Notes under the pieces: generated by a model
The model's input: only the letters and a program-made list of their open reading frames with translations
What the model was told of the DNA's origin: nothing
The model's database searches: none
Part shown: in pieces, positions 36,779 through 48,402 of the stretch
How positions within the stretch are numbered: the first letter of the stretch is position 1
Layout of the letters: every line of letters starts with the position of its first letter
Translations under genes and position numbers: made by a program
NCBI RefSeq assembly: GCF_001429605.1
Contig: NZ_LMSS01000001.1
Span: 619,469 to 683,468 of the forward strand
Direction of reading: 5' to 3'
Origin: Phycicoccus sp. Soil802
Lineage (GTDB): Bacteria; Actinomycetota; Actinomycetes; Actinomycetales; Dermatophilaceae
Length of the DNA: 64,000 nt

Positions 36779-37987
36779 TCAGGCGCTCGGCTCGTCGAGC
36801 ACGGTCAGGCCCGGGAGCTGCTTGCCCTCGAGGTACTCCAGGCTCGCGCCGCCACCGGTGGAGATGTGACCGAACTGGTCGTCGGCGAACCCCAGCTGGC
36901 GGACCGCTGCCGCGGAGTCGCCGCCACCGATCACGGTGAGCGCCCCCTTCTCGGTGACCTCCACGAGGGCCTCGGCGACGGCAGCCGTGCCCGCGGCATA
37001 CGGGGCCATCTCGAACGCCCCCATCGGGCCGTTCCAGAACACGGTCTTGCAGTCCTTGAGCTTCTCGGCGAACAGCACGCCGGACTCGGGACCGATGTCG
37101 AGCCCCATCCGGTCGGCCGGGATCGCGCCAGCCGGCACGACCTCGTGGTCCGCGTCGGCCGAGAACGCCGTGGCCGCGACGATGTCGACGGGCAGGACGA
37201 TCTCGACGCCCCGCTCCTCGGCCTGGGCGAGGTAGCCCTTGACCTGCTCGACCTGGTCGGCCTCGAGCAGGCTAGAGCCCACCTCGTAGTCCTTGGCGGC
37301 GAGGAAGGTGAAGACCATGCCGCCGCCGATCAGCAGGCGGTCGGCGGTCTGGAGCAGGTTGTCGATCACGCCGAGCTTGTCGGAGACCTTCGCACCGCCG
37401 AGCACCACGGCATACGGGCGCTCGGGGTCCTCGGTGAGGCGCTTGAGCACGCCGACCTCGGTCTCGACCAGCCCGCCGACGGCGGACGGCAGCAGCCTGG
37501 CGACGTCGTAGACGCTGGCCTGCTTGCGGTGCACCACCCCGAACCCGTCGGACACGAACACGTCCGCCAGCCCGGCGAGCTGGGCCGCGAACTCGGCCCG
37601 CTCCTCGTCGGTCTTGGCCGTCTCTCCCGGGTTGAACCGCAGGTTCTCGAGCAGCACGACGTCGCCGTCCTGCGCCGCCTCCACCGCGGCCCGGGCGCTC
37701 TCCCCCACCGTGTCGGTGGCGAAGGTGACGTCCCGGCCCAGCAGCTCGCCCAGCCGGGCCGCGACCGGGGCCAACGAGTACTTGTCCTCGGGTGCACCCT
37801 TGGGGCGACCGAGGTGGGCGCACACGACGACGCGCGCCCCCGCCTCGGACAGCGCCGCGATGGTGGGCGCGGACGCGCGGATCCGCCCGTCATCGGTGAT
37901 CGTGCTCCCGTCGAGGGGCACGTTGAGGTCGGACCGGACGAGGACGCGCTTGCCACGCAGGTCGCCCAGCTCGGAGATGGTCTGCAT
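36779..37987 (-). CDS. pgk: Phosphoglycerate kinase
   Basis: 402-aa glycolytic kinase. Landmarks: [22 protein letters not shown]-like [28 protein letters not shown] and the nucleotide-binding [14 protein letters not shown]. The ATG at 37987 is chosen from the usual N-terminus ([10 protein letters not shown]); the frame is open upstream to 38065. Lies 20 nt downstream of gap. Confidence 0.97.
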   Translation of the reverse strand: MQTISELGDLRGKRVLVRSDLNVPLDGSTITDDGRIRASAPTIAALSEAGARVVVCAHLGRPKGAPEDKYSLAPVAARLGELLGRDVTFATDTVGESARAAVEAAQDGDVVLLENLRFNPGETAKTDEERAEFAAQLAGLADVFVSDGFGVVHRKQASVYDVARLLPSAVGGLVETEVGVLKRLTEDPERPYAVVLGGAKVSDKLGVIDNLLQTADRLLIGGGMVFTFLAAKDYEVGSSLLEADQVEQVKGYLAQAEERGVEIVLPVDIVAATAFSADADHEVVPAGAIPADRMGLDIGPESGVLFAEKLKDCKTVFWNGPMGAFEMAPYAAGTAAVAEALVEVTEKGALTVIGGGDSAAAVRQLGFADDQFGHISTGGGASLEYLEGKQLPGLTVLDEPSA

Positions 37988-38007
37988 CAGGAGTGGCCCG
38001 GACCGGG

Positions 38008-39102
<1,095 letters not shown>

Positions 39103-39154
39103 TCAGGCAGGGCGGTCCGGCGTACGGGCGGGTAACCCGGTGGCTCCCACCCGG

Positions 39155-40327
39155 TCAGGAGTCCCCGCCGAAGAGGTCGCGGGTGTAGACCTTCTCCGCC
39201 ACCGGTTCGAGCTCGGCCACCATCCGGTTGGCCACGATCACGTCGGAGAGCTCGGAGAACTCGTCGAGGTCGCGGATCACCCGTGAGCCGAAGAAGGTGT
39301 CGTCCGCCAGGGCGGGTTCGTAGACGACGACCTGGACACCCTTGGCCTTGATCCGCTTCATGATCCCCTGGACGCTGCTGGACCGGAAGTTGTCGGAGCC
39401 GGACTTCATGATCAACCGGTGGATGCCCACGACCTGGGGCTTGCGGCGCAGGATGTCGGTCGCCACGAAGTCCTTGCGCGTCGTGTTCGCCGTGACGATC
39501 GCCTCGATGAGCGACTGCGGCACGTCCTGGTAGTTGGCCAGGAGCTGTTTGGTGTCCTTGGGCAGGCAGTAGCCGCCGTAGCCGAACGACGGGTTGTTGT
39601 AGCCCGGCCCGATCCGCGGGTCGAGGCCCACGCCCTCGATGATCTGGCGCGGGTCGAGGTCGTGGGTCAGTGCGAAGGTGTCGAGCTCGTTGAAGAACGC
39701 CACCCGCATGGCCAGGTAGGTGTTGGCGAACAGCTTGACCGCCTCGGCCTCGGTGCTGTCGGTGAGGAGCACCGGCACGTCCGGCTCGAGCGAGCCCTCG
39801 ACGAGCAGGTCGGCGAAGGCACGCCCCCGATCCCCCAGGTCGCCGACCACGATCCGGGAGGGGTGCAGGCTGTCCCAGAGCGCCCGTCCCTCGCGGAGGA
39901 ACTCCGGGCTGAAGATGAGCTGGTCGGTGCCCAGCCGCTGGGCCAGGCCCCGGGTGAAACCGACCGGAACGGTCGACTTGACCACCATCACCGCGGCCGG
40001 GTTGGCCGCGGCCACGTCGGCGGCGACCTTCTCGACGGTCGAGGTGTTGAAGTAGTTGGTCACCGGGTCGTAGTCGGTCGGGGTGGCGATGACGACGAAG
40101 TCGGCGCCGGAGTAGGCCTCGTCGGAGTCGTCGGTGAAGGTGAGCCGCAGCTCGCGGTGGGCGAGGAAGTCCTCGATCTCGGCGTCCTTGATGGGGCTGC
40201 GACCCTCGCGGAGTCCCGCGACCCGCTCACGGTCGATGTCGAACGCGACGACGTCATGGTGCTGCGAGAGCAGCACGGCCATCGACAGTCCGACGTACCC
40301 CGTGCCGACGACGGCGATCCTCGTCAT
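39155..40327 (-). CDS. ugd: Nucleotide-sugar (UDP-glucose 6-) dehydrogenase
   Basis: 390-aa UDP-glucose/GDP-mannose dehydrogenase family enzyme, oxidising a nucleotide sugar to its uronic acid for cell-surface glycans. N-terminal [15 protein letters not shown] binds [27 protein letters not shown] and the catalytic-Cys [15 protein letters not shown] are intact. ATG at 40327 after GAGGAG. It interrupts the otherwise conserved whiA-gap neighbourhood and has its own ribosome site and a downstream hairpin. Exact substrate is inferred from family only. Confidence 0.9.
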   Translation of the reverse strand: MTRIAVVGTGYVGLSMAVLLSQHHDVVAFDIDRERVAGLREGRSPIKDAEIEDFLAHRELRLTFTDDSDEAYSGADFVVIATPTDYDPVTNYFNTSTVEKVAADVAAANPAAVMVVKSTVPVGFTRGLAQRLGTDQLIFSPEFLREGRALWDSLHPSRIVVGDLGDRGRAFADLLVEGSLEPDVPVLLTDSTEAEAVKLFANTYLAMRVAFFNELDTFALTHDLDPRQIIEGVGLDPRIGPGYNNPSFGYGGYCLPKDTKQLLANYQDVPQSLIEAIVTANTTRKDFVATDILRRKPQVVGIHRLIMKSGSDNFRSSSVQGIMKRIKAKGVQVVVYEPALADDTFFGSRVIRDLDEFSELSDVIVANRMVAELEPVAEKVYTRDLFGGDS

Positions 40328-40360
40328 GCTGGCTCCTCGTGGGTGCGTCGTGCAGCTGGC

Positions 40361-41341
40361 TCAGGCGTCGAGCATGTCGGGCGTGAGGTTGGCCTCCGTG
40401 CCCGGGATGCCGAGGTCCTGCGCGCGCTTGTCGGCCATCGCCAGCAGCCGCCGGATCCGGCCGGCCACGGCGTCCTTGGTCATCGGCGGCTGGGCCAGCT
40501 GGCCCAGCTCCTCGAGCGAGGCCTGCTTGTGCTCCAGCCGCAACGCCCCGGCTTCCTTGAGGTGGTCCGGGATGTCGTCGCCGAGGATCTCCATGGCCCG
40601 GTGCACGCGGGCCCCGGCGGCGACGGCGGCGCGGGCCGACCGGCGCAGGTTGGCGTCGTCGAAGTTCGCCAGCCGGTTGGCCGTGGCACGGACCTCGCGG
40701 CGCATCCGCCGCTCCTCCCACGCCATCACGGCGTCGTGGGCCCCGAGTCGGGTGAGCATGGCCCCGATGGCGTCGCCGTCGCGGATGACGACGCGGTCGA
40801 CGCCACGCACCTCGCGGGCCTTGGCCTGGATGCCGAGCCGACGGGCCGCGCCCACGAGGGCCAGCGCCGCCTCCGGTCCGGGGCAGGTCACCTCGAGGGC
40901 GGACGACCGGCCCGGCTCGGTGAGCGAGCCGTGCGCGATGAACGCCCCTCGCCACGCGGCCTCGGCGTCGCAGGCCGAGGCGCTGACGACCTTGGGCGGC
41001 AGGCCCCGCACCGGGCGGCCCCGGGCGTCGATCAGCCCGGTCTGGCGGGCCAGCGCCTCGCCGTCCTGGACCACGCGCACGACGTAGCGGCTGCCCTTGC
41101 GCAGCCCGCCGGCGGCGAGGACGAGCACCTCGGAGGGGTGGCCGTAGAGGTCACTGATGTTCTTGCGGAGCCGACGAGCGGCGTTGGCGGTGTCGAGCTC
41201 GGCCTCGACCACGATCCGGCCCCCGACGATGTGCAGCCCGCCCGCGAAGCGCAGGGTCGCGGCCACCTCGGACTTGCGGCAGCACGGCTTCGTGACGTCG
41301 AGTCTGCTGAGCTCGTCCTTGACCCGCGCCGTCATCGCCAT
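40361..41341 (-). CDS. whiA: DNA-binding protein WhiA
   Basis: 326-aa sporulation/cell-division regulator found in nearly all Gram-positives, with a degenerate LAGLIDADG-type N-terminal domain ([26 protein letters not shown]) and a C-terminal HTH ([25 protein letters not shown]). ATG at 41341 ([11 protein letters not shown]); a second ATG two codons on is an alternative. It follows yvcK by 114 nt as in the classical rapZ-yvcK-whiA cluster. Confidence 0.96.
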   Translation of the reverse strand: MAMTARVKDELSRLDVTKPCCRKSEVAATLRFAGGLHIVGGRIVVEAELDTANAARRLRKNISDLYGHPSEVLVLAAGGLRKGSRYVVRVVQDGEALARQTGLIDARGRPVRGLPPKVVSASACDAEAAWRGAFIAHGSLTEPGRSSALEVTCPGPEAALALVGAARRLGIQAKAREVRGVDRVVIRDGDAIGAMLTRLGAHDAVMAWEERRMRREVRATANRLANFDDANLRRSARAAVAAGARVHRAMEILGDDIPDHLKEAGALRLEHKQASLEELGQLAQPPMTKDAVAGRIRRLLAMADKRAQDLGIPGTEANLTPDMLDA

Positions 41342-41455
41342 TGGTTCATCCTGCCATCTCGCTGTCGTCCCATGGTCCCGTCCCTCGTCCCCGACCTGCT
41401 CGTCCGACTCAACCACGTCCGTCAAGCATGTCGGCCGACGGCCCCCCTGACCCCG

Positions 41456-42391
41456 CTACCCGAAGAGGTCACGGTATGCCGCGGCGAGCCGCAGCGAGTC
41501 ATGGTGCCCCGGCGCACTGCGTTGCGCCACCGGGGCGAGGACGAGGTCGGCGCCGAGCCGTCCGGCGGCAGCCCGCAACCCCGCCTCGTCGTCGACGGCG
41601 GAGGGGTCAGCCAGCACGGCGTCGAGACGCATCCGGGGGGCGTGGTCGACCAGGGCCTCGACCTGTTGCGCCGCGGTGAAGCCGGCCGTCTCACCGGAGT
41701 GCTCGAGGTTGAGCGTCAGCAGTCGGCGGGCCGTGGTGTCGTGCAGCGCCTCGCGCAGGGCCGGGACCATCAGGTGCGGCATGACGGAGGTGAACCACGA
41801 GCCCGGTCCCAGGATGAGCCAGTCGGCCTCGAGGACCGCGGCGATCGTCTCGGGTGCGGACGGGGGGTCCTGCGGCTCGAGCGCGATGCTCACCACGGTG
41901 CCCCTGGTCGTGGCCACCGCGACCTGGCCGCGCAAGGTGGTCAGGGTGTCCGGGTCGCCGGCGTCGAGGCCGTGCACCCGCGCGGTGATCTCCAGCGGCA
42001 CGGCGGCCATCGGGAGCACCCGACCGCGCGCGTTCAGGAGCCGCCCGACGAGGTCCAGCCCGACGACCGGGTCCTGGTGCACGTCCCACAGGGCGGTGAT
42101 GAGGAGGTTGCCGAGTGCGTGACCCGCAAGCGGCCCCTCGCCCCGGAACCGGTGCTGCAGGACGTCCCGCCAGGTGTGTCCCCACTCGGTGTCGTCGCAC
42201 AGCGCGGTCAGCGCCATCCGGAGGTCACCCGGGGGCAGCACGTCGAACTCGTCGCGCAGCCGGCCGGACGACCCGCCGTTGTCGGCCACCGTGACCACGG
42301 CGGTGATGTCGTCGGTGACGAGCTTGAGCGCCTCGAGCGAGGCCGCGAGACCGTGGCCACCCCCGAGGGCGACGACCGCCGGCCCGCTCAC
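41456..42391 (-). CDS. yvcK: YvcK/CofD-like gluconeogenesis factor
   Basis: 311-aa Rossmann-fold nucleotide-sugar-binding regulator needed for growth on gluconeogenic carbon and normal cell shape in Bacillus. Motifs: [34 protein letters not shown] and [17 protein letters not shown]. The GTG start at 42391 overlaps the rapZ stop (GTGA). Confidence 0.94.
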   Translation of the reverse strand: MSGPAVVALGGGHGLAASLEALKLVTDDITAVVTVADNGGSSGRLRDEFDVLPPGDLRMALTALCDDTEWGHTWRDVLQHRFRGEGPLAGHALGNLLITALWDVHQDPVVGLDLVGRLLNARGRVLPMAAVPLEITARVHGLDAGDPDTLTTLRGQVAVATTRGTVVSIALEPQDPPSAPETIAAVLEADWLILGPGSWFTSVMPHLMVPALREALHDTTARRLLTLNLEHSGETAGFTAAQQVEALVDHAPRMRLDAVLADPSAVDDEAGLRAAAGRLGADLVLAPVAQRSAPGHHDSLRLAAAYRDLFG

Positions 42392-43317
42392 TCCTGCCCC
42401 AGGTCGCGGTGCACGACGAAGGTGGCGATGTCGTCGCTGCTCAGCCGGGCGCGCAGCGCCTCGGCCACCGCGACCGAACGGTGCTTGCCGCCCGTGCAGC
42501 CGACCGCGAGCGTGACGTAGCGACGGCCCTCCCTGATGTAGCCGGCGGTCACCGGCTCCATCAGGTCGACGACGCGGTCGACGAACTCGGGAGCGCCCTC
42601 CTGGGCCATCACGAACTCGGCCACCGGGGCATCGCGACCGGTGAAGTTGCGCAGCTCGGGGATCCAGAACGGGTTCGGGAGGAAGCGCATGTCGAAGACG
42701 AAGTCGGCGTCGAGGGGCACGCCGTACTTGAAGCCGAAGGACATCACCGCGATCCGCACCTTGTGCCCGGAGTCGCCGGAGAAGACCGGGTGGACCTTCT
42801 TGGCGAGCTGGTGGACGTTGAGGCCCGAGGTGTCGATGACGACGTCGGCCCGGGCCCGCAGGTCGGCGAGCATGGCCCGCTCGCGGATGATCCCGTCGAG
42901 CAGCCGGCCGTCGCCCTGCAGCGGGTGGGGTCGGCGGACCGACTCGAAGCGCCGCACGATCGCCTCGTCGGTGGCGTCGAGGAAGACCAGGTTGGGCCGC
43001 CAGCCGCGGGCCCGCAGCTCGTCGAGCGCCGTCTGCAGGTGGTCGAAGAAGCCTCGGGCCCGCACGTCGACGACGGCGGCCAGGCGCGGGAGGTCGGCCC
43101 GCCGCGGTGCCTCGTTGGCCAGGTCGGCCAGGGAGACCAGCAGGTGCGGGGGCAGGTTGTCGATGACGTACCAGCCGGAGTCCTCGAGGACGTTCGCTGT
43201 GGTCGACCGGCCCGCGCCGCTCATGCCGGTGACGATCACGAGCTCGGCGGGGTCGTGCCCGGCCTGCTCCTCCTCGCTCATCCCTGCTCCGTCTCCTGGT
43301 TCGTGGCGGTCAGTCAT
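42388..43317 (-). CDS. rapZ: RapZ/YvcJ nucleotide-binding protein
   Basis: 309-aa P-loop protein of the RNase-adaptor family. Walker [19 protein letters not shown] near residue 31, [12 protein letters not shown], then the C-terminal [16 protein letters not shown]. Target RNA function is known from E. coli only. It overlaps uvrC by 8 nt and yvcK by 4 nt. Confidence 0.95.
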   Translation of the reverse strand: MTDRHEPGDGAGMSEEEQAGHDPAELVIVTGMSGAGRSTTANVLEDSGWYVIDNLPPHLLVSLADLANEAPRRADLPRLAAVVDVRARGFFDHLQTALDELRARGWRPNLVFLDATDEAIVRRFESVRRPHPLQGDGRLLDGIIRERAMLADLRARADVVIDTSGLNVHQLAKKVHPVFSGDSGHKVRIAVMSFGFKYGVPLDADFVFDMRFLPNPFWIPELRNFTGRDAPVAEFVMAQEGAPEFVDRVVDLMEPVTAGYIREGRRYVTLAVGCTGGKHRSVAVAEALRARLSSDDIATFVVHRDLGQE

Positions 43318-45280
43318 CGTCGAGGATCTCCCCGGTCATCAGGTTGACCGCCGGGGCGGGCGCGCCCGCCGAGACCAACTCTGCCGCAATCGTGGCCGCC
43401 AGTGCAGGTCCGATCCCGGAAACCTCCTGCAGCTCCTCGACCGAGGCGGCCCGCACCTTCTTCACCGACCCGAAGTGCCGGAGCAGCGCCTTGCGCCGCG
43501 TCTCGCCCAGCCCGGGGATGCCGTCGAGGACACTGCTCGTCATCGCCTTGGACCGCCGTTGCCGGTGGAACGTGATGGCGAAGCGGTGCGCCTCGTCACG
43601 CACCCGCTGGAGCAGGTAGAGGCCCTCGCTGGTGCGGGGCAGGATCACCGGGTAGTCCTGGCCCGGCACCCAGACCTCCTCCAGCCGCTTGGCCAGCCCG
43701 ACCACGGCGACGTCGTCGATGCCGAGCGCGGTGAGGGCGGCCTGGGCCGCGTTGACCTGCGGCAGCCCACCGTCGACCACGACGAGGTTGGGCGGGTAGG
43801 CGAACTTCTTCGGCTTGCCGGTGTCGGGGTCGATCCGCTCCGGTCCCGCCTCCGGGTCGGGCCCGAGCTCGACGTCGGAGGCCTGGTCACGCTCCTCGAG
43901 GTAGCGCTGGAACCGTCGGGTCAGCACCTCGTCCATCGCCGCGGTGTCGTCGACCTGCTCGCCGCGGATGACGAACCGGCGGTACTCGGACTTGCGGGCC
44001 ACGCCGTCCTCGAACACGACCATCGACCCGACCACCTGGGAGCCCTGGATGTGGCTGATGTCGTAGCACTCCACCCGCAGCGGCGCGTCCGCCAGGTCGA
44101 GGCTGGTCTGCAGCTCCTGCAGGGCCTGGCTGCGCGCGGTGAGGTCACCGGCGCGGGCCAGCTTGTGCCGCGCGAGCGACTGCTTGGCGTTGCGGTGCAC
44201 CGTCTCGAGGAGGGTGCGCTTGTCGCCCCGCTGGGGCACCCGCAGGTCGACCGCGGAGCCGCGCAGCGAGCCGAGCCAGACGGCCACGGCGTCGGCCTCG
44301 TCGGGGAGCACCGGCACGAGGACCTCGCGCGGGACGCTGTCGCCGGACTCGCCACCGTAGACCTGCTGCATGAGGTGGCCGACGATCTCCGGGACCGTCT
44401 CGGCGTCCATCTCGGCCACCCAGCCGCGCTGCCCGCGGACCCGGCCACCGCGGACGTGGAAGACCTGGACCGCGACCTCGAGCCCGTCCTCCTCGAGCGC
44501 GAACACGTCGGCGTCCGTGCCGTCGCCCAGCACGACGGCCGACTTCTCCAGCGCCTTGCCCAGCGCCACGAGGTCGTCGCGCAGCCGGGCCGCCTGCTCG
44601 AACTCCAGGGACTTCGACGCGGCCGCCATGTCGCGCTCGAGGCGCTTGACGAAGCGGGTGGTGTTGCCGGCCATGAAGTCGCAGAAGTCCTCCGCGATCG
44701 CGCGGTGCTCCTCGGGCGAGACCCGGCCGACGCAGGGCGCCGAGCACTTGTCGATGTAGCCGAGCAGACAGGGTCGTCCGACCTGACCGGCCCGCTTGAA
44801 CACCCCCGAGGAGCAGGTGCGCAGCGGGAAGACGCGCAGCAGCAGGTCGAGCGTCTCGCGGATCGCCCAGGCGTGGGCGTAGGGCCCGAAGTAGCGCGTG
44901 CCCTTGCGCTTGGCGCCCCGCATCACCTGCGCCCGCGGGAACTCCTCACCGAGCGTCACGGCGAGGTAGGGGTACGACTTGTCGTCGCGGTACTTGACGT
45001 TGAACCGCGGGTCGTACTCCTTGATCCAGGAGTACTCCAGCTGGAGCGCCTCGACCTCGGTGGACACCACGGTCCACTCGACGCTCGCCGCACTCGTGAC
45101 CATCGTCGCAGTGCGGGGGTGGAGGGCGGCGATGTCCTGGAAGTAGGAGGACAGCCGGGGCCGCAGCGACTTGGCCTTGCCGACGTAGATGACCCGCTTG
45201 GCCGAGTCGCGGAACCGGTAGACCCCCGGGTCGACGGGGATCTCCCCCGGCGCCGGGCGGTAGGTCGACGGGTCAGCCAC
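43310..45280 (-). CDS. uvrC: Excinuclease ABC subunit C
   Basis: 656-aa dual-incision nuclease of nucleotide excision repair. GIY-YIG domain ([31 protein letters not shown]) at the N-terminus, UVR motif ([13 protein letters not shown] region), the RNase H-like domain with [20 protein letters not shown] and [14 protein letters not shown], and C-terminal helix-hairpin-helix repeats ([35 protein letters not shown]). GTG at 45280 lies 6 nt after TAGAGT, a leaderless configuration. Confidence 0.97.
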   Translation of the reverse strand: MADPSTYRPAPGEIPVDPGVYRFRDSAKRVIYVGKAKSLRPRLSSYFQDIAALHPRTATMVTSAASVEWTVVSTEVEALQLEYSWIKEYDPRFNVKYRDDKSYPYLAVTLGEEFPRAQVMRGAKRKGTRYFGPYAHAWAIRETLDLLLRVFPLRTCSSGVFKRAGQVGRPCLLGYIDKCSAPCVGRVSPEEHRAIAEDFCDFMAGNTTRFVKRLERDMAAASKSLEFEQAARLRDDLVALGKALEKSAVVLGDGTDADVFALEEDGLEVAVQVFHVRGGRVRGQRGWVAEMDAETVPEIVGHLMQQVYGGESGDSVPREVLVPVLPDEADAVAVWLGSLRGSAVDLRVPQRGDKRTLLETVHRNAKQSLARHKLARAGDLTARSQALQELQTSLDLADAPLRVECYDISHIQGSQVVGSMVVFEDGVARKSEYRRFVIRGEQVDDTAAMDEVLTRRFQRYLEERDQASDVELGPDPEAGPERIDPDTGKPKKFAYPPNLVVVDGGLPQVNAAQAALTALGIDDVAVVGLAKRLEEVWVPGQDYPVILPRTSEGLYLLQRVRDEAHRFAITFHRQRRSKAMTSSVLDGIPGLGETRRKALLRHFGSVKKVRAASVEELQEVSGIGPALAATIAAELVSAGAPAPAVNLMTGEILDDD

Positions 45281-45286
45281 GGCTCC

Positions 45287-45292
45287 ACTCTA
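45287..45292 (-). promoter_or_regulatory. -10 hexamer, leaderless uvrC promoter
   Basis: TAGAGT on the minus strand ends 6 nt before the uvrC GTG. No Shine-Dalgarno stretch fits between. Confidence 0.5.
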
Positions 45293-45327
45293 TGGAGGGT
45301 CACCGACGGCCCGCCCCGCGACCCAGC

Positions 45328-45358
45328 GGTATGCCGCGTGGTGACCACGCGGCATACC
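45328..45358 (-). terminator. Head-to-head GTATGCCG pair forming a perfect terminator-like hairpin
   Basis: GGTATGCCGCGTGG (45328-45341), TGA, CCACGCGGCATACC (45345-45358): a 14-bp perfect stem built from two inverted copies of the dispersed GTATGCCG motif. It lies 29 nt beyond the Rieske lipoprotein stop and before the uvrC promoter. There is no U-tract. Confidence 0.7.
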
Positions 45359-45387
45359 TCCCCCTGCGCGCGGGGTGGGCGGGTGGG

Positions 45388-45900
45388 TCAGGTGACGCTG
45401 ATCCCGTCGCCGCTCACGGAGACCGTCTTCTCGGGCAGTGCCGTGGTGGCCGGGCCCTGCTTCACGGCGCCGGTGGCGATGTCGTACTTGCTGCCGTGGC
45501 AGGCGCAGTTGATCGTCCCGTCGGCGACGCCGCTCACCAGGCAGGCCTGGTGCGTGCAGACCGCGCTGAACGCCTTGAAGTCACCGGACGTGGGCTGCGT
45601 GACGACGACCTTCTGGCCGGAGAAGACCTTGCCGCCGCCGACCGGGATGGTCGCCTTGGAGATGGCTTCCTTCGCCGCGTCGGTGGCCGAGCCGGCGGCG
45701 TCGTTCGCCGCGTCCTCCGCGGCGCCGCACGCGGCCAGGGCCGTCGCGCCGACCCCGGCGAGGCCGACGGACGCCAGCACGGTGCGCCGCGAGGGGCCGG
45801 ACGCGGGCCGGGCGCCCGGAGCCGTGACCGGCTCGACGGCCGGCTCGACGGCCGGCTCGACGACGTGGGTGGGGGTCGGGGTGTCGTGGGGGGTGGTCAT
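45388..45900 (-). CDS. Tat-exported Rieske [2Fe-2S] lipoprotein
   Basis: 170-aa protein. The N-terminal region has a repeated VEPA spacer (12-bp DNA repeats), a twin-arginine-like SRRTVLASVGLAGVGATALAAC with a lipobox Cys near residue 59, and an Ala/Asp linker. A Rieske domain follows, with CTHQACLV and CACHGSKYD cluster ligands. It is expected on the outer face of the membrane as an electron carrier; no cytochrome partner lies nearby. ATG at 45900 after GAAAGG. Divergent from livK. Confidence 0.88.
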   Translation of the reverse strand: MTTPHDTPTPTHVVEPAVEPAVEPVTAPGARPASGPSRRTVLASVGLAGVGATALAACGAAEDAANDAAGSATDAAKEAISKATIPVGGGKVFSGQKVVVTQPTSGDFKAFSAVCTHQACLVSGVADGTINCACHGSKYDIATGAVKQGPATTALPEKTVSVSGDGISVT

Positions 45901-46051
45901 GCGCGCGCCTTTCGGTGGAGGTGCCCCTGCCGAGGGACTGACCAAGGGGGCCCAGTGTGTGGGCCGGACATGGGTACGACGTGTGACGCTGCCATGACGT
46001 TCATGTGGATATGACGGGCGGGGTGATAACGACACGGTCACGCATGGGCTC

Positions 46052-46088
46052 GATGTGCCCACATCCACGGGGAACGGCGGCATAGTCT
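46052..46088 (+). promoter_or_regulatory. livK promoter with palindromic operator
   Basis: GATGTG-CC-CACATC (46052-46065) is a perfect inverted repeat whose right edge falls 17 nt before TAGTCT (46083-46088), a candidate -10. The palindrome thus covers the -35 position, as expected for a regulated promoter of the amino-acid uptake operon. Confidence 0.45.
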
Positions 46089-46160
46089 GCACACACCCCA
46101 ACCGGGGTGACCCGCGGGCGCAGGCTGTCCCGCGTGCTCCAGATGACTTCAGGAGGAGTC

Positions 46161-47300
46161 TTGCGTTCCGTGTTCAAGATTGGCGCGCCACTCGTGGCCG
46201 CTGCCCTCGCTCTGTCTGCCTGTGGTGGGACCACCGGCGACGGTGACTCCGCCTCTGGCGACAAGGCGTGTGACCTCAAGATCGGCTACTTCGGCCCGCT
46301 GACCGGAGATGCCGCCAACCTCGGTATCAACATCAAGAACGGCGCCGAGCTCGCCGTCAACGAGTACAACGCCAAGAACGCCGACTGCAAGGTCACCCTG
46401 GTGTCCTTCGACAGCCAGGGCGACCCGTCGATCGCTCCCGGACTGGCCCAGAAGGCCGTCACCGACAAGAAGCTCGTCGGCATCGTCGGCCCCGCGTTCT
46501 CCGGTGAGTCCAAGGCAGCCGGCCCGATCTTCGCCCAGGCCGGCCTCAACACCATCACCGCTTCGGCGACCAACCCGGCACTGTCCGAGAACGGCTGGAA
46601 GACCTTCCACCGCATCCTCGGCAACGACGCCACCCAGGGTCCCGCCGCCGCGAAGTACATCAAGGACATCCTCAAGGCCGACAAGGTCTTCGTCTCCGAT
46701 GACACCTCCGAGTACGGCAAGGGCCTCGCGGACATCGTCAAGAAGGACCTCGGCTCCGCCGTGGTCGCGACCGACCAGACCGCAGCCGACGGCAAGCAGG
46801 ACGACTTCTCGCCGACCGTGACCAAGGCCAAGGCCTCGGGCGCGACCGTGTTCTTCTACGGCGGCTACTACTCGAACGCCAGCAAGCTGGTCAAGCAGCT
46901 CAAGAGCGGTGGCTTCACCGGTCAGTTCGTCAGCGCCGACGGCGTCAAGGACGACGGGTTCATCAAGGGCGCCGGTGCGGCGTCCGAGGGCACCATCGTG
47001 ACCTGTCCGTGCCTCCCCCCGGACCAGGCCCCCGAGTTCGCTGCGGCGTTCAAGAAGGCCTACAACTCCGACCCGGCCACCTACTCGGCTGAGGCCTACG
47101 ACGCCGCGAACGTGTTCCTGGCCGCCATCAAGGACGGCAAGACGTCCTCCGCGGACATGATGTCGTTCATCAGCTCGTACAGCGCCAAGGGCGTGACCAA
47201 GACGGTCAAGTTCGACGCCAAGGGCGAGCCGGCCGAGGTCTCCGTGTGGGCCTACAAGGTCACCGGCGGCAAGATCGTTCCGGACCAGGAAATCAAGTAG
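46161..47300 (+). CDS. livK: Branched-chain amino acid ABC transporter substrate-binding lipoprotein
   Basis: 379-aa periplasmic-binding-type lipoprotein for Leu/Ile/Val or related amino acids. Signal peptide MRSVFKIGAPLVAAALALSAC with lipobox LSAC; mature part starts GGTTGDG. Type I binding fold: IGYFGPLTGDAANLGINIKNGAELAV and VGIVGPAFSGESKAAGP. The TTG at 46161 is chosen because AGGAGGAG lies directly before it; an ATG at 46143 would put that site inside the gene. First gene of livKHMGF. Confidence 0.93.
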   Translation: MRSVFKIGAPLVAAALALSACGGTTGDGDSASGDKACDLKIGYFGPLTGDAANLGINIKNGAELAVNEYNAKNADCKVTLVSFDSQGDPSIAPGLAQKAVTDKKLVGIVGPAFSGESKAAGPIFAQAGLNTITASATNPALSENGWKTFHRILGNDATQGPAAAKYIKDILKADKVFVSDDTSEYGKGLADIVKKDLGSAVVATDQTAADGKQDDFSPTVTKAKASGATVFFYGGYYSNASKLVKQLKSGGFTGQFVSADGVKDDGFIKGAGAASEGTIVTCPCLPPDQAPEFAAAFKKAYNSDPATYSAEAYDAANVFLAAIKDGKTSSADMMSFISSYSAKGVTKTVKFDAKGEPAEVSVWAYKVTGGKIVPDQEIK

Positions 47301-47312
47301 TTAGACCGGATT

Positions 47313-47348
47313 GCGGCCAGGGCTCTCGGCAACGGGGGTCCTGGCCGC
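47313..47348 (+). terminator. Hairpin in the livK-livH gap
   Basis: GCGGCCAGG (47313-47321) pairs with CCTGGCCGC (47340-47348). In liv operons such a structure usually keeps binding-protein transcript in excess over the permease genes, either by partial termination or by 3' end protection. Confidence 0.55.
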
Positions 47349-47415
47349 TACCGTGTTCCCGTCCGGACCAGGGCCCCGTCGAAATGACGCGGCGGTCCCC
47401 CACCACGGAGGCCCG

Positions 47416-48402
47416 ATGGATCTTCTCCTCAGCAACTTCTGGGCGTACACGATCGGCGGGCTGGCCTTCGGGGCCATCTACGCGCTGATCGCGCTCGGCT
47501 ACACCCTTGTCTACGGCGTACTGCGACTGATCAACTTCGCGCACTCCGAGGTCTTCATGTGGGGCAGCTTCGCCGCTGTCTGGGTGCTCCTCGCCCTCGG
47601 CGCGAAGGGCGCGACCGGGCTCGGCCTGGTCGCGTTCCTGATCATCGGCTTCGCGGCGGCCATGGCCGTCTCAGCAGCCGTGGCCCTGGGGCTCGAGTTC
47701 GTCGCCTACCGCCCACTGCGCAAGCGCAACTCACCACCCCTCATCGCGCTCATCTCCGCGATCGGCGCCTCGTACGTGCTCTCGGAGGCGATGGGCCTGC
47801 GCGACAAGCCGTTCAAGTGGTTCGGTGCCGACGACAACCTGGCCGACTACGTCGGTCGGCCGCGTGAGGCCTCGCCGCTGCCGCTCGACGTCCCGACCGT
47901 GCGGCTCTTCTACATCTTCGACTACCACGTGTCGAACATCGACCTGATCGTGCTCGGGTCGGCGATCGTCATGATGGTCGTGCTCGACCAGTTCGTGCAG
48001 CGGTCCCGGCTCGGCCGAGGCATCCGGGCCGTCGCCCAGGACGCCGAGGCCGCCGCCCTGATGGGTGTGAACCGCGACCGGGTGATCCGCCTGACCTTCG
48101 TCATCGGCGGGGCGATGGCAGGCGCCGCGGCGATGATGTACCTCCTGAAGATCGGGGTGACGCGCTACAACGCGGGCTTCCTGCTCGGTGTGAAGGCGTT
48201 CACGGCCGCGGTCCTCGGTGGCATCGGCAACCTGCGCGGAGCCCTCCTCGGCGGTTTCGTGCTCGGCGTCGCGGAGAGCTACGGCTCGGCGTTGTTCGGC
48301 TCGAACTGGAAGGACGTCGTCGCGTTCACGCTGCTCGTCGTCATCCTGCTGTTCCGACCCACCGGCCTGCTCGGTGAGTCCCTCGGAAAGGCGCGCGCAT
48401 GA
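47416..48402 (+). CDS. livH: Branched-chain amino acid ABC transporter permease LivH
   Basis: 328-aa inner-membrane permease with about eight hydrophobic segments, starting MDLLLSNFWAYTIGGLAFGAIYALIALG. The family loop QDAEAAALMGVNRDRVIRLTFVIGGAMAGAAA is present, as is VKAFTAAVLGGIGNLRGALLGG. ATG at 47416 follows GGAGG. Overlaps livM by 4 nt. Confidence 0.94.
   Translation: MDLLLSNFWAYTIGGLAFGAIYALIALGYTLVYGVLRLINFAHSEVFMWGSFAAVWVLLALGAKGATGLGLVAFLIIGFAAAMAVSAAVALGLEFVAYRPLRKRNSPPLIALISAIGASYVLSEAMGLRDKPFKWFGADDNLADYVGRPREASPLPLDVPTVRLFYIFDYHVSNIDLIVLGSAIVMMVVLDQFVQRSRLGRGIRAVAQDAEAAALMGVNRDRVIRLTFVIGGAMAGAAAMMYLLKIGVTRYNAGFLLGVKAFTAAVLGGIGNLRGALLGGFVLGVAESYGSALFGSNWKDVVAFTLLVVILLFRPTGLLGESLGKARA

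Noticed and set aside
42641-45997. Long plus-strand open frame opposite rapZ and uvrC
   Set aside because: Antisense shadow; low-complexity translation and no ribosome site.
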